Translations under genes and position numbers: made by a program
Shown here: piece after piece, positions 14,921 to 21,996 of the stretch
Layout of the letters: every line of letters starts with the position of its first letter
How positions within the stretch are numbered: the stretch's first letter is position 1
Notes under the pieces: model-generated
Told to the model about the DNA's origin: nothing
Databases searched by the model: none
The model's input: only the letters and a program-made list of their open reading frames with translations
Assembly (NCBI GenBank): GCA_900551525.1
Contig: URWD01000017.1
Coordinates: forward strand, 1-26,089
From: an uncultured Mycoplasmatota bacterium
Lineage (GTDB): Bacteria > Bacillota_I > Bacilli_A > RF39 > UBA660
Reading direction: 5' to 3'
Length of the DNA stretch: 26,089 nt

Positions 14921-15676
14921 ATGAAAAAAATTTATTATTATGATGATTTTGATAGTGATGTTGTTAAGTCTAAAAATCAAGAATATGTTTTAAAAGGAAA
15001 TTATAAATGGATACATAAAAATGTATTTTATAAAATATGGGCTTACATTTTGTATGTTATATTTTTTATATTTAGTTTTATATATGCTAAGTTAATTTTA
15101 CGTGTTAGTATTAAAAATAGAAAAGTTTTGAAAGGTAAAAATAGTTATTATTTATATATTAATCATACTCAAGAAATGGGTGATGCTTTTGTGCCACCGA
15201 TTATTACTAGATATAAAAGACCTTATTATATTGTTAATAAAGCTAATCTTGGAATACCTGTTTTGGGTAAATTACTTCCAGCATTAGGTGCTATTGTTAT
15301 ACCTGATGGAATTCATGACATGTTAAAATTTAGAAAAGCACTTAAATACTATGGTAAGAAACATCCAATTGTGGTGTATCCTGAAGCTCATGTTTGGCCA
15401 TATTATACTAAAATCAGACCATTTAATACAAGTAGTTTTCAACTTGCTGTGGAAGATGAAAAAGAAGTGTACTGTGCCACAACAACTTATCAAAAAAGTA
15501 AGTTTTTTAAAAGACCAAAGATTGTTATTTATGTTGATGGACCTTTTGTATGTAATGAAAATTTAAGTAAAAAAGAAAAAGTACAAAGATTAGAAAAATT
15601 AGTACATGATAAAATGACTTGTAGAAGTAAAAATTCTAATATAGAATACGTAACATATAAAAAGAAAGATAATTAA
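14921..15676 (+). CDS. PlsC-like acyltransferase 1
   Basis: 251 aa, membrane-associated. Family enzymes transfer acyl chains from acyl-ACP or acyl-CoA to lipid hydroxyls. One membrane helix lies at about residues 37-60, followed by NHTQEMGD. Here His and Asp are separated by five residues instead of the classic four (HX4D). The NKANLGIPVLGKLLPALGAI block (motif II region) and YPEAHVWP in place of FPEGTRS follow. The start is ATG 14921, but GTG 14912 is in frame and coincides with the predicted transcript start. No Shine-Dalgarno is visible, so translation may be leaderless. The gene converges on the lipid operon and its stop shares the palindrome TTAA (15673-15676) with the opposing stop. Substrate unknown. 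Confidence 0.82.
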   Translation: MKKIYYYDDFDSDVVKSKNQEYVLKGNYKWIHKNVFYKIWAYILYVIFFIFSFIYAKLILRVSIKNRKVLKGKNSYYLYINHTQEMGDAFVPPIITRYKRPYYIVNKANLGIPVLGKLLPALGAIVIPDGIHDMLKFRKALKYYGKKHPIVVYPEAHVWPYYTKIRPFNTSSFQLAVEDEKEVYCATTTYQKSKFFKRPKIVIYVDGPFVCNENLSKKEKVQRLEKLVHDKMTCRSKNSNIEYVTYKKKDN

Positions 15677-16536
15677 ATATCTTTCCAACCTGCTATATCA
15701 CTTATATCAAATTCATAGTTTAATTTCTTATTGTAAGCATCTTCGTATGCTTTTTTTCTTGCTTCATAATCTACTTCTGCCATTTTTCGCGAATCACTTT
15801 TTACGCTTTCTCCAGCTTCTGGATAAATAACTTTATTAATGCTTACTTCGTACTTCACTTTATTAAATTCATCATTATCTGTTTTATCAGTATCAATCAT
15901 TTTAACAAAACATGAGATAACTGGAACGTCAAGTTCATGAGCAAATTGATACGCACCACGTTTACATGGACGAGGAAGTCTATAGTTAAACCACATTTCT
16001 TCTTCTGGATAAATTAGAATAAAATCACCTTTTGATAATATTTTCTTTAATTCTGGAACAAATTTCTTAATTATATAATTTGGACTTTTTGACAAAGGTA
16101 TTACTTCGATGTTATTAAAAAGAAATCCTAAGAAACCTGGCATTGCTAAATTAGTATCTTGAACTACAATGTATAATTTTTTATGTAGTTTTTCTTCCAC
16201 TATTTTTCGGATGTTATAACTATCTAGTGGATTAAAATGATTACTTGTTATAATGGCACCATTAGATAAATCAGCTAAATCTAGCTTCTCTAAACCATTA
16301 ATTTTAATGTCTGGATATAGTTCTTTACTTATCTTTTTTACCGTTTTATTAGCAATTTTATTTTTAAAAAAATAACTTAATTTTTTCTTATTCCTATAAA
16401 AATCATTTATATATTTTTGAATTTCATCTTCAGATAAATTAGGATCGCCGATTTCTACTTTTTTATTAAGTTCATTATTTTCAATATTTTTTTTAATATT
16501 GTTTATAACTTCTTTTTTACTACCTCCGATTATCAT
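15673..16536 (-). CDS. PlsC-like acyltransferase 2
   Basis: 287 aa, last gene of the lipid operon. Residues 1-60 are a charged, helical extension. The acyltransferase core has NHFNPLD (N99-H100...D105, classic HX4D), QDTNLAMPGFLGFLFNNIEV (motif II region) and YPEEEMWF (176-183) where FPEGTRS is usual. The sibling across the convergent junction has YPEAHVWP at the same place, so both belong to a YPE-x(3)-W subgroup. There is no clear membrane helix, so it is probably membrane-peripheral. It overlaps the upstream GT8 gene by 4 nt (ATGA). It likely transfers an acyl group, perhaps from the operon's own ACP, to a glycosylated acceptor. The acceptor is inferred. Confidence 0.83.
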   Translation of the reverse strand: MIIGGSKKEVINNIKKNIENNELNKKVEIGDPNLSEDEIQKYINDFYRNKKKLSYFFKNKIANKTVKKISKELYPDIKINGLEKLDLADLSNGAIITSNHFNPLDSYNIRKIVEEKLHKKLYIVVQDTNLAMPGFLGFLFNNIEVIPLSKSPNYIIKKFVPELKKILSKGDFILIYPEEEMWFNYRLPRPCKRGAYQFAHELDVPVISCFVKMIDTDKTDNDEFNKVKYEVSINKVIYPEAGESVKSDSRKMAEVDYEARKKAYEDAYNKKLNYEFDISDIAGWKDI

Positions 16537-17489
16537 AAGCGTGTTTCTTTCCCACTTTCAAATACATTTTTCAAAGTATTTTGAGTACCTACAAGACTTT
16601 CTGCTCGAGATACCATTAAGTCCATCCACTCACTATCTTTTTTTCTATCTTCATCAGTATAACTATTTTTAATTTCTAGTATTTCATCATAATATGGGGT
16701 AAATTTTGCATATTTCCAGAAATAATCATAGTATTGAACGTTTTCATATTGCCATGGTTTTAAGAATAAATTGTAGTGGATAATTACCGGGTTTTCCACT
16801 TCTTTATTATTAGGATTAGGCATAGCATCGTAAATATCACTTAAATACTTGATATGTCCATAACACATTGAGTTAATATAATCTTGATCAGGTGCTATAA
16901 CATCAAAACCATATTTTGTATATAAATCTAAAAACTTTTCATCTATTTTTAATTCACGTAACTTCTTTGAATTCATAAGTAAAACTCCTGAATTAATATA
17001 TTTATCACGAGGAATACCTACAACTTCTTCAAAATAACTTGCTAGTATTTCATTATCAATTGTTGATTTATCAACAATACAACCTAGATAATTATTTCCT
17101 AAATCTTCATTATAAAGTCTTGATATATCACCTGGAATTACTGTATCAGCATCAATATATATGCATTTATCATACTTTGGAAACATAACTGGTATAAATA
17201 ATCTAAAGAATATTGTTAATGTAAATGTGTATTCTCGTAATCTGTTTCCAAGTTTATCAGTTATCATACTTAAGTTTTGATTCATTTCTGTTAAAATTAT
17301 TTTTACGTTATCTGTTTCTAATGATTTTAATTTTTTGGCATTTTCTTCACTTAAATTTTCATAAATCACATTTATATCATAATTGTAATTATTATTTGCA
17401 TTCATGATTAATGACTTAATGGAAACAGCTACAAACTTTGCATAGCTATCATCAATTGCATAAAATATTGGTATTGTTACTTTATTCAT
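16533..17489 (-). CDS. Family 8 glycosyltransferase 1
   Basis: 318 aa, retaining GT-A glycosyltransferase, probably UDP-glucose or UDP-galactose dependent. N-terminal TIPIFYAIDDSYAKFVAVSI is the nucleotide-sugar fold start, IDADT (112-116) is the metal-binding DxD motif, and YINSGVLLMN (164-173) is the GT8 signature. APDQDYIN (199-206) and VIIHY...LKPW (235-246) complete the family pattern. There is no signal or membrane segment, so it acts on the cytoplasmic face. It overlaps the GT8-2 gene by 8 nt and the acyltransferase gene by 4 nt. The stop is TGA, with TAA as the very next codon. The acceptor is unknown. Confidence 0.9.
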   Translation of the reverse strand: MNKVTIPIFYAIDDSYAKFVAVSIKSLIMNANNNYNYDINVIYENLSEENAKKLKSLETDNVKIILTEMNQNLSMITDKLGNRLREYTFTLTIFFRLFIPVMFPKYDKCIYIDADTVIPGDISRLYNEDLGNNYLGCIVDKSTIDNEILASYFEEVVGIPRDKYINSGVLLMNSKKLRELKIDEKFLDLYTKYGFDVIAPDQDYINSMCYGHIKYLSDIYDAMPNPNNKEVENPVIIHYNLFLKPWQYENVQYYDYFWKYAKFTPYYDEILEIKNSYTDEDRKKDSEWMDLMVSRAESLVGTQNTLKNVFESGKETRL

Positions 17490-18297
17490 TTATATCCTCC
17501 TTAATTTTTTGATATTCTTCTAAGATATCATCAAAATCATGACATTTTAAGATATCATGAAGTCTATCTATATTCCATGGTTTTACCTTTTGAGTTCTAA
17601 AGTACGGAAAGAACTTAAAAGTCGTAGTAAAGTGTCTAAACACTGTATCTTTTTTCATGGCATGTTGTTCATTGTATTTTCTTTTAACTATTAATTTTGG
17701 TTTGCAATATTTATTTAGTGCAGATTGGTCAGGAAGAAGCATTTTTCTAGTGCTACATATTTCCCGAGCTTTCTTAAAGCTACCACTTTTCTTAATTAAA
17801 TCTAAGTTTAAAAGTAGTACACCCGAATTTAAATAATCTTTTTTAATCTTGTTTTTACTATAGAAATATTGACCATAAAAATCTCTAGCACCAACTAGTT
17901 CATACTTGCTATTGTCAATATCATAAAATTCTTTGAAACTTCTTTTAGCTACAACATCATTATCTAAATATAATATTTTGCTAGGAATATCTGGTACTAA
18001 ATCAGCATAAAGACGTAACATGCAATATGGTGTAAATAATGTATCTATATTTGATGTTGGCGTTTCTTCTAAAAAGAATTTTTCTACATCAATTAATTTT
18101 ACAAAACTATCTTTATTCACTTCTTTAACTAACTTATCTAGTTTTTTTATTGCTTTCTCACTTACACTTTTTTTATCATCATAATCCATACTAAAAACAT
18201 AAATATTAAGATTTCCTTTTTCATGTTTTATTAAAGATAAAATTGATATTATTAAACCATCTACGATATTAGAATCTCCACAATATAATATGTTCAT
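17482..18297 (-). CDS. Family 8 glycosyltransferase 2
   Basis: 271 aa, same fold as its downstream neighbour but clearly diverged. The start NILYCGDSNIVDGLIISILS, the DxD motif as LDNDVV, the signature YLNSGVLLLN and LLPDQSALN are all present, with KPWNID near the end. It therefore likely adds a different sugar or uses a different acceptor in the same pathway. I use ATG 18295-18297 rather than an ATG 12 nt upstream because GAGGT is 6-7 nt before it, and it then begins one base after the PPTase stop codon. Confidence 0.88.
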   Translation of the reverse strand: MNILYCGDSNIVDGLIISILSLIKHEKGNLNIYVFSMDYDDKKSVSEKAIKKLDKLVKEVNKDSFVKLIDVEKFFLEETPTSNIDTLFTPYCMLRLYADLVPDIPSKILYLDNDVVAKRSFKEFYDIDNSKYELVGARDFYGQYFYSKNKIKKDYLNSGVLLLNLDLIKKSGSFKKAREICSTRKMLLPDQSALNKYCKPKLIVKRKYNEQHAMKKDTVFRHFTTTFKFFPYFRTQKVKPWNIDRLHDILKCHDFDDILEEYQKIKEDINE

Positions 18298-18298
18298 T

Positions 18299-18757
18299 TT
18301 ATACCTCATTTCTACATATTGATATTAAATATTCTTTTTTGTCTATTATTTCAAACTTTTTTATTAACTTAATAGTATCGACTTTTTCTAAGCCGTATAA
18401 GATTCCTATGCCAAGCATTTTAACATAGGATTCTTTCATTACCCAAATTTTAGTAAAATCATACTCTTTATTCTTGGAATTTTTAATTATTTCTTGTTCT
18501 GTTGGTGTGAAATATTTATTTACTACACTTTGTTTATAAGTTAAATACTCTAAATCTACACCTATTTCTTTATTACTAGTCACTAAAACTGTCATATTTC
18601 TATCATGACTCAAATTAAAATATAATTCGTTATTTTTTAAATAGGGCTTTCCATGTTCATTATAGACTATTTCAATATTTGCTGCGTTTTCTTTTTCCAA
18701 AATTTTTGTTAATAACTCTTTTGATGATATATTTTTTTCAAGATAAAGTTTATACAT
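18299..18757 (-). CDS. 4'-phosphopantetheinyl transferase (Sfp-type, short)
   Basis: 152 aa, transfers the phosphopantetheine arm from CoA to the serine of a carrier protein. Visible motifs are GKPYL (36-40), FNLSHD (47-52), GVDLEYL (66-72, metal-binding D68/E70) and WVMKESYVKM (105-114, catalytic WxxKES). It is shorter than Sfp (about 224 aa), more like single-subunit compact PPTases. It overlaps the ACP gene by 8 nt and almost certainly activates that ACP. This is distinct from the AcpS type that serves primary fatty acid synthesis. Confidence 0.9.
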   Translation of the reverse strand: MYKLYLEKNISSKELLTKILEKENAANIEIVYNEHGKPYLKNNELYFNLSHDRNMTVLVTSNKEIGVDLEYLTYKQSVVNKYFTPTEQEIIKNSKNKEYDFTKIWVMKESYVKMLGIGILYGLEKVDTIKLIKKFEIIDKKEYLISICRNEV

Positions 18758-18974
18758 GGCTACTTAAGTAATTAATAATATCACCAACTGTTTGTATTTT
18801 TTTTATTTCTTTGTCGGGTATTTCTAATTCATATTTAGTTTCAATTTCTGAAATTAATGTTACTAAGTCAAGAGACTCTAAATCTAAGTCTGCTAGTAAA
18901 TTAGTATTTTCATTAATACTTTTTTCTGGTACTTCAGCAATTCCTGCAATTATTTTAATTATTTCTTCTTTCAC
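18750..18974 (-). CDS. Acyl carrier protein
   Basis: 74 aa, acidic four-helix carrier. The phosphopantetheine attachment serine is S34 in ADLDLESLDLVTL, with Glu instead of the usual Asp before it. The start is GTG at 18974, overlapping the ligase stop codon (GTGA). The ligase and PPTase genes on either side make it a pathway-specific carrier, loaded by the ligase and passed to an acyltransferase. I see no ketosynthase or thioesterase in the operon. Confidence 0.92.
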   Translation of the reverse strand: MKEEIIKIIAGIAEVPEKSINENTNLLADLDLESLDLVTLISEIETKYELEIPDKEIKKIQTVGDIINYLSSHV

Positions 18975-20545
18975 TTTTCTTCCTCCATTACTTTGTTTCT
19001 CAATATTTTTCTATTATTATTCTTTGGAAATTCTTCATTTCTAAGTGTTACTAATGCAATTTGATGATTTTTTGGTACTTTGCTATTATATTTATATATA
19101 AGGCCATTAAAGTAACTGATGTTTCCAAAATATTCTTCATTTGGATATATACTTGCTATAAGTTTATTATTTTTCTCGTAAACTATTACTTCACAAACAC
19201 CTTTATCCTTTGATAGTTTTTCTTCGATTGCTTCCGGAGATATATTTTCTCCATTGCTTAATATAATTAAATTCTTTTTTCTTCCAGTTATGAATAAAAA
19301 GTTATCTTTATCTAAATATCCAAAATCTCCGGTGTTAAAATATCCATTTTGCATAACTTCCTTAGTTGCTTTTTCATCTTTGTAATATCCAATCATTACA
19401 ATATCACCTTTAACAAGTATTTCATTATTTTCAATTTTTATATCAGCACCACGTACTATTTGACCAACGGAACCATCTTTATAGTATTCATTTCTATTAA
19501 CAGCAAGCACGGGAGAACATTCTGTTATTCCATAACCATTTAAGATTTCAATTCCAATGCTTCTAAACCATTTTACATACTTTTTATCAAGAAAGGCACC
19601 ACCACAAATTATGTATTCTAGGTTACCACCAAAACTTTCAAGGATTGATTTGAAAAAATATTTTCTTAAATCAATTCCTACTTTAAGCAAGCTATTGCTT
19701 ACATTTATCATTGCTTTTAATATTTTATCTTTTTTGGTATTTCTTGCATTTTTCCATATTTGCTTATAGAAATTCTCTATAAAAACTGGAACTACAAACA
19801 TTGTGTTAGGTTTTGCTTCTTTCATTTCTGGAACAATATTTTTTAAACTATGATTTATAAATACTGGTACACCATAATAAAAAGGTTTAAGTACACTTGT
19901 TATTAAGCCAAAAGCATGATGAAATGGTAAACAAGAAAATGCTAATCCATTTGGTTTAAATAAACTACATGCACCATAAATATCACTTAAAATATTTTTT
20001 TCACTTAACATTACTCCCTTGCTGCTGCCAGTTGTTCCTGATGTGAAAAAGATTACTCGTTCTTTATTTTTTATTTTGTTATCTTTAAACTCATATTTAT
20101 TTTTATTAATAGTTTCTTTAATATCATTTATAGAAAAACTTTTATATTTTTTTGTAATATTATCTATATCTGTATAATCTGGTGAATAATAAATTATTTT
20201 GCTATCACTTTTCTTAAGTAGTTCATTAATTTTTTGTTCATCTAAATCTTTATCAATTACTACTGCTATATTTTGACTAATTATTATACTAAAAAATAAT
20301 ACTAGGTAGTTGTATGAGTTTTCACCAATTAAAGCTATATGTTTTCCTTTGTATGCGTTGCTTAAATAGTTCGACATAGTGATTACATCATTATAAAAAT
20401 CTTCATAAGTTTTGTTAATGGTTTCTCTTTTTGCATTTTTAAAGATAAAGGCTGTAGAGTCTTTATTTTTTTTATAATTAAATTCAAGAAGTTCTTTAAA
20501 ACTTTTTAATTTTTTGTGTTCGTAATACGCATATGGTTTATTCAT
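18971..20545 (-). CDS. AMP-dependent acyl ligase (fatty acyl-ACP/CoA synthetase type)
   Basis: 524 aa, ANL-superfamily adenylation enzyme activating a carboxylate as acyl-AMP and passing it to a thiol. Motifs from ATG 20545: FFTSGTTGSSKGVMLS (166-181, A3), GYGITECSPV (337-346, A5), NTGDFGYL (404-411, A7), GRKKNLIILSNGENISPEAI (421-440, A8) and a C-terminal NNNRKILR whose Lys is the catalytic A10 residue. PFHHAFG resembles fatty acid ligases rather than amino acid adenylation domains. I choose ATG 20543-20545 over an upstream in-frame ATG because the family starts here, GGTGGAAG precedes it, and the promoter lies between the two. ACP is the probable acceptor since its gene overlaps by 4 nt. 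Chain length is not readable. Confidence 0.9.
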   Translation of the reverse strand: MNKPYAYYEHKKLKSFKELLEFNYKKNKDSTAFIFKNAKRETINKTYEDFYNDVITMSNYLSNAYKGKHIALIGENSYNYLVLFFSIIISQNIAVVIDKDLDEQKINELLKKSDSKIIYYSPDYTDIDNITKKYKSFSINDIKETINKNKYEFKDNKIKNKERVIFFTSGTTGSSKGVMLSEKNILSDIYGACSLFKPNGLAFSCLPFHHAFGLITSVLKPFYYGVPVFINHSLKNIVPEMKEAKPNTMFVVPVFIENFYKQIWKNARNTKKDKILKAMINVSNSLLKVGIDLRKYFFKSILESFGGNLEYIICGGAFLDKKYVKWFRSIGIEILNGYGITECSPVLAVNRNEYYKDGSVGQIVRGADIKIENNEILVKGDIVMIGYYKDEKATKEVMQNGYFNTGDFGYLDKDNFLFITGRKKNLIILSNGENISPEAIEEKLSKDKGVCEVIVYEKNNKLIASIYPNEEYFGNISYFNGLIYKYNSKVPKNHQIALVTLRNEEFPKNNNRKILRNKVMEEEK

Positions 20546-20575
20546 ACTTCCACCCCATGTATAAGGAAATGACCC

Positions 20576-20604
20576 TATATATAATAATATCATGTTTTTG
20601 TCAG
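20576..20604 (-). promoter_or_regulatory. Promoter of the acyl/glycosyl operon
   Basis: CTGACA (20599-20604), 17 bp, TATATA (20576-20581). It is just downstream of the DUF4186 terminator, so the six genes form an independent unit of about 5 kb. The leader is about 25 nt. Confidence 0.6.
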
Positions 20605-20634
20605 TTTGAAAACAAATTTTATGTTTTATCAAGC

Positions 20635-20667
20635 AAAAAGAGTTAATTTGTATTATTTATTAACTCT
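20635..20667 (-). terminator. Terminator of the GNAT-DUF4186 unit
   Basis: GAGTTAAT (20640-20647) pairs with ATTAACTC (20659-20666), and the minus strand ends in TTTTTG. The stop codon at 20643 lies inside the stem. Confidence 0.85.
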
Positions 20668-21008
20668 CTTTCTATCCATAACATTAGTAAATTTAGTATA
20701 TACTCTTTTTCTTCGTTTGTTAATTCTTTATTTTTAGAAATATGATGCCACTTGTAAAGGCATGACCTACAGCAACAGGCACAGGCATGCATTGCTATGA
20801 AGACTGGATGGTTCTTCATTGGTGTTTGCTTACCATCATTTTGGGGACTTGCTGGTCCTAGTTTTTCGTTTATAAAATCAATAGCATGACTTTTAATTTT
20901 ATCTATTCCTTTTTCGTTAATGTAGTTTATTTCTTTGATTTTTAAATGAAAAGAATTTCTAAATTTTGATGTTTGTAACTTATTTAAAATTAGTTCATAT
21001 CTATTCAT
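20643..21008 (-). CDS. DUF4186 family protein
   Basis: 121 aa, function unknown. The family pattern is clear: SFHLKIKEINYINEKGIDKI, then ASPQNDGKQTPMKNHPVF, then IAMHACACCCRSCLYKWHHI. The Cys/His-rich centre (HACACCCRSC, KWHHI) suggests a metal site, probably zinc. Length fits the family. It overlaps the GNAT gene by 8 nt (ATGAATAG) and is followed by a terminator, so the two are one transcript. Confidence 0.88.
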   Translation of the reverse strand: MNRYELILNKLQTSKFRNSFHLKIKEINYINEKGIDKIKSHAIDFINEKLGPASPQNDGKQTPMKNHPVFIAMHACACCCRSCLYKWHHISKNKELTNEEKEYILNLLMLWIERELINNTN

Positions 21009-21567
21009 TTTTAAAATATTCTTCTTTAGTTAATGAATATACACCAAGGTCACTGCGATTACCTTCTTTGTCTATTACTCTAGATTTTTGGGTTTCTTCG
21101 AATATCATGCCGGATTTTTCCATTACTTTGCCACTTCCAGGGTTAAGTAACATGTATTCAGCGTAAATAGTTTCAGCTTCAGCTTCTTCAAAAAGAAATT
21201 TGATTACAGCTTTTAAACTTTCTGTTCCATATCCTTTTCCCCATGCATCTTCATCATAGCAATAACCTATTTCACATGTACCAAAACGTAAGTATTTTTT
21301 AGAACAAACATCTATTGTACCTATCGGGGTATGACTTTCTTTTATTTCTACAAGCCATCTGTAAATAGTTGGGTCTTCGTATTCTTTTTCCCAAATTTCA
21401 TAAAGTTTTTTGGTGTCCTCTACTGAGTTGTGTTTATCCCACATTGTGTATTTGCATACGCTTGGATTGCTGCACCAATGTTCGTATGCATAAGGGGCAT
21501 CTTCAATTGTTATCTTTCTCAAAATTAGTCTTTCTGTTTCTAAATTTTTTGTACCTATTTGTTTCAT
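21001..21567 (-). CDS. GNAT acetyltransferase, RimJ/RimL-like
   Basis: 188 aa, acetyl-CoA dependent N-acetyltransferase. TERLILRKITIEDAPYAYEH is the typical RimJ/RimL opening, IGTIDVCSKKYLRFGTCEIG is the beta4-5 region, and DAWGKGYGTESLKAVIKFLF holds the acetyl-CoA pyrophosphate loop (Q/RxxGxG/A as WGKGYG). NPGSGKVMEKSGM is the usual C-terminal segment. The substrate may be a protein N-terminus or a small amine. The AGGAGGT ribosome binding site is strong. The remnant of a carboxymuconolactone decarboxylase gene ends 19 bp upstream, so the present transcript probably starts at the promoter of that lost gene pair. Confidence 0.9.
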   Translation of the reverse strand: MKQIGTKNLETERLILRKITIEDAPYAYEHWCSNPSVCKYTMWDKHNSVEDTKKLYEIWEKEYEDPTIYRWLVEIKESHTPIGTIDVCSKKYLRFGTCEIGYCYDEDAWGKGYGTESLKAVIKFLFEEAEAETIYAEYMLLNPGSGKVMEKSGMIFEETQKSRVIDKEGNRSDLGVYSLTKEEYFKNE

Positions 21568-21586
21568 AATTGTACCTCCTAAATTT

Positions 21587-21730
21587 TTATAAATATATTT
21601 CTTTTGCTATATTAAATGCTGTCCAAGCTTTTGGCCATCCAACATAAAATGCTATGTGAGTTATTATGCCAGCCATTCCTTCTTTTGTTACTCCATTATT
21701 TTTGTCATTACTGTTGCAGAAAAATAACAT
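21587..21730 (-). pseudogene. Carboxymuconolactone decarboxylase family fragment (C-terminal ~38 aa)
   Basis: The minus-strand frame from ATG 21730 to TAA 21587 gives 47 codons. The last ~38 read NDKNNGVTKEGMAGIITHIA, then FYVGWPKAWTAFNIAKEIYL. This closely matches the C-terminus of CMD-family proteins (GVTKEEI..ILTHLAFYAGWPKAWSAF..A). The N-terminal two thirds, including the CxxC region, are missing. The first residues before NDKNN look like the wrong-frame continuation of a flavodoxin start. It is a deletion remnant. Confidence 0.75.
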
Positions 21731-21747
21731 ATTAATATTTTATTCAT
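21688..21747 (-). pseudogene. Flavodoxin N-terminal fragment
   Basis: From ATG 21747 the frame reads MNKILICYFSAT, then six to seven unrelated residues and a TAA. MxKILxxYFSATGxT is the phosphate-binding loop start of flavodoxins, and here it ends just before the GNT part. AAGGAAAG (21757-21764) and a TATAAT (21773-21778) still stand upstream. It joins, out of frame, to the carboxymuconolactone decarboxylase fragment. Confidence 0.6.
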
Positions 21748-21811
21748 ATACTCAATCTTTCCTTATAAATTTATTATAACATAATTTTTTATTTTTATTT
21801 TATATTTTTTA

Positions 21812-21841
21812 ATAAAAATAAAAAGCCCTTAAAAAGGCTTT
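21812..21841 (-). terminator. Orphan terminator upstream of the flavodoxin scar
   Basis: AAAGCC (21822-21827) pairs with GGCTTT (21836-21841), with TTTTTATTTTTATT following on the minus strand. tmRNA has its own terminator at 21959-21984, so this one ends no visible gene. It may be left from a lost gene in 21842-21958. That stretch now holds only an inverted repeat (ATGAAGGTG 21855-21863 with CACTTTCAT 21871-21879). Confidence 0.65.
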
Positions 21842-21958
21842 GATATCAATTTTGATGAAGGTGGAAAACTCACTTTCATTTGTTTAGTAAAAAGAAAAAA
21901 CATAGCATAGAATTATTAAATAAAATTTAATGAAAGCAAGAGGAAAATAAGAGGGAAA

Positions 21959-21984
21959 ATAAAAAAAATCCCGTATTTACGGGA
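21959..21984 (-). terminator. tmRNA terminator
   Basis: TCCCG (21969-21973) pairs with CGGGA (21980-21984) around TATTTA, followed on the minus strand by about eight T's. It lies 12 nt after the tmRNA 3' end. Confidence 0.9.
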
Positions 21985-21996
21985 GAAAATTCAATT

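Noticed and set aside
18750..20545. D-alanylation (dlt) operon
   Set aside because: A ligase and carrier protein are present, but the ligase has fatty acid-type motifs, and DltB and DltD are absent while two GT8 genes and a PPTase are present.
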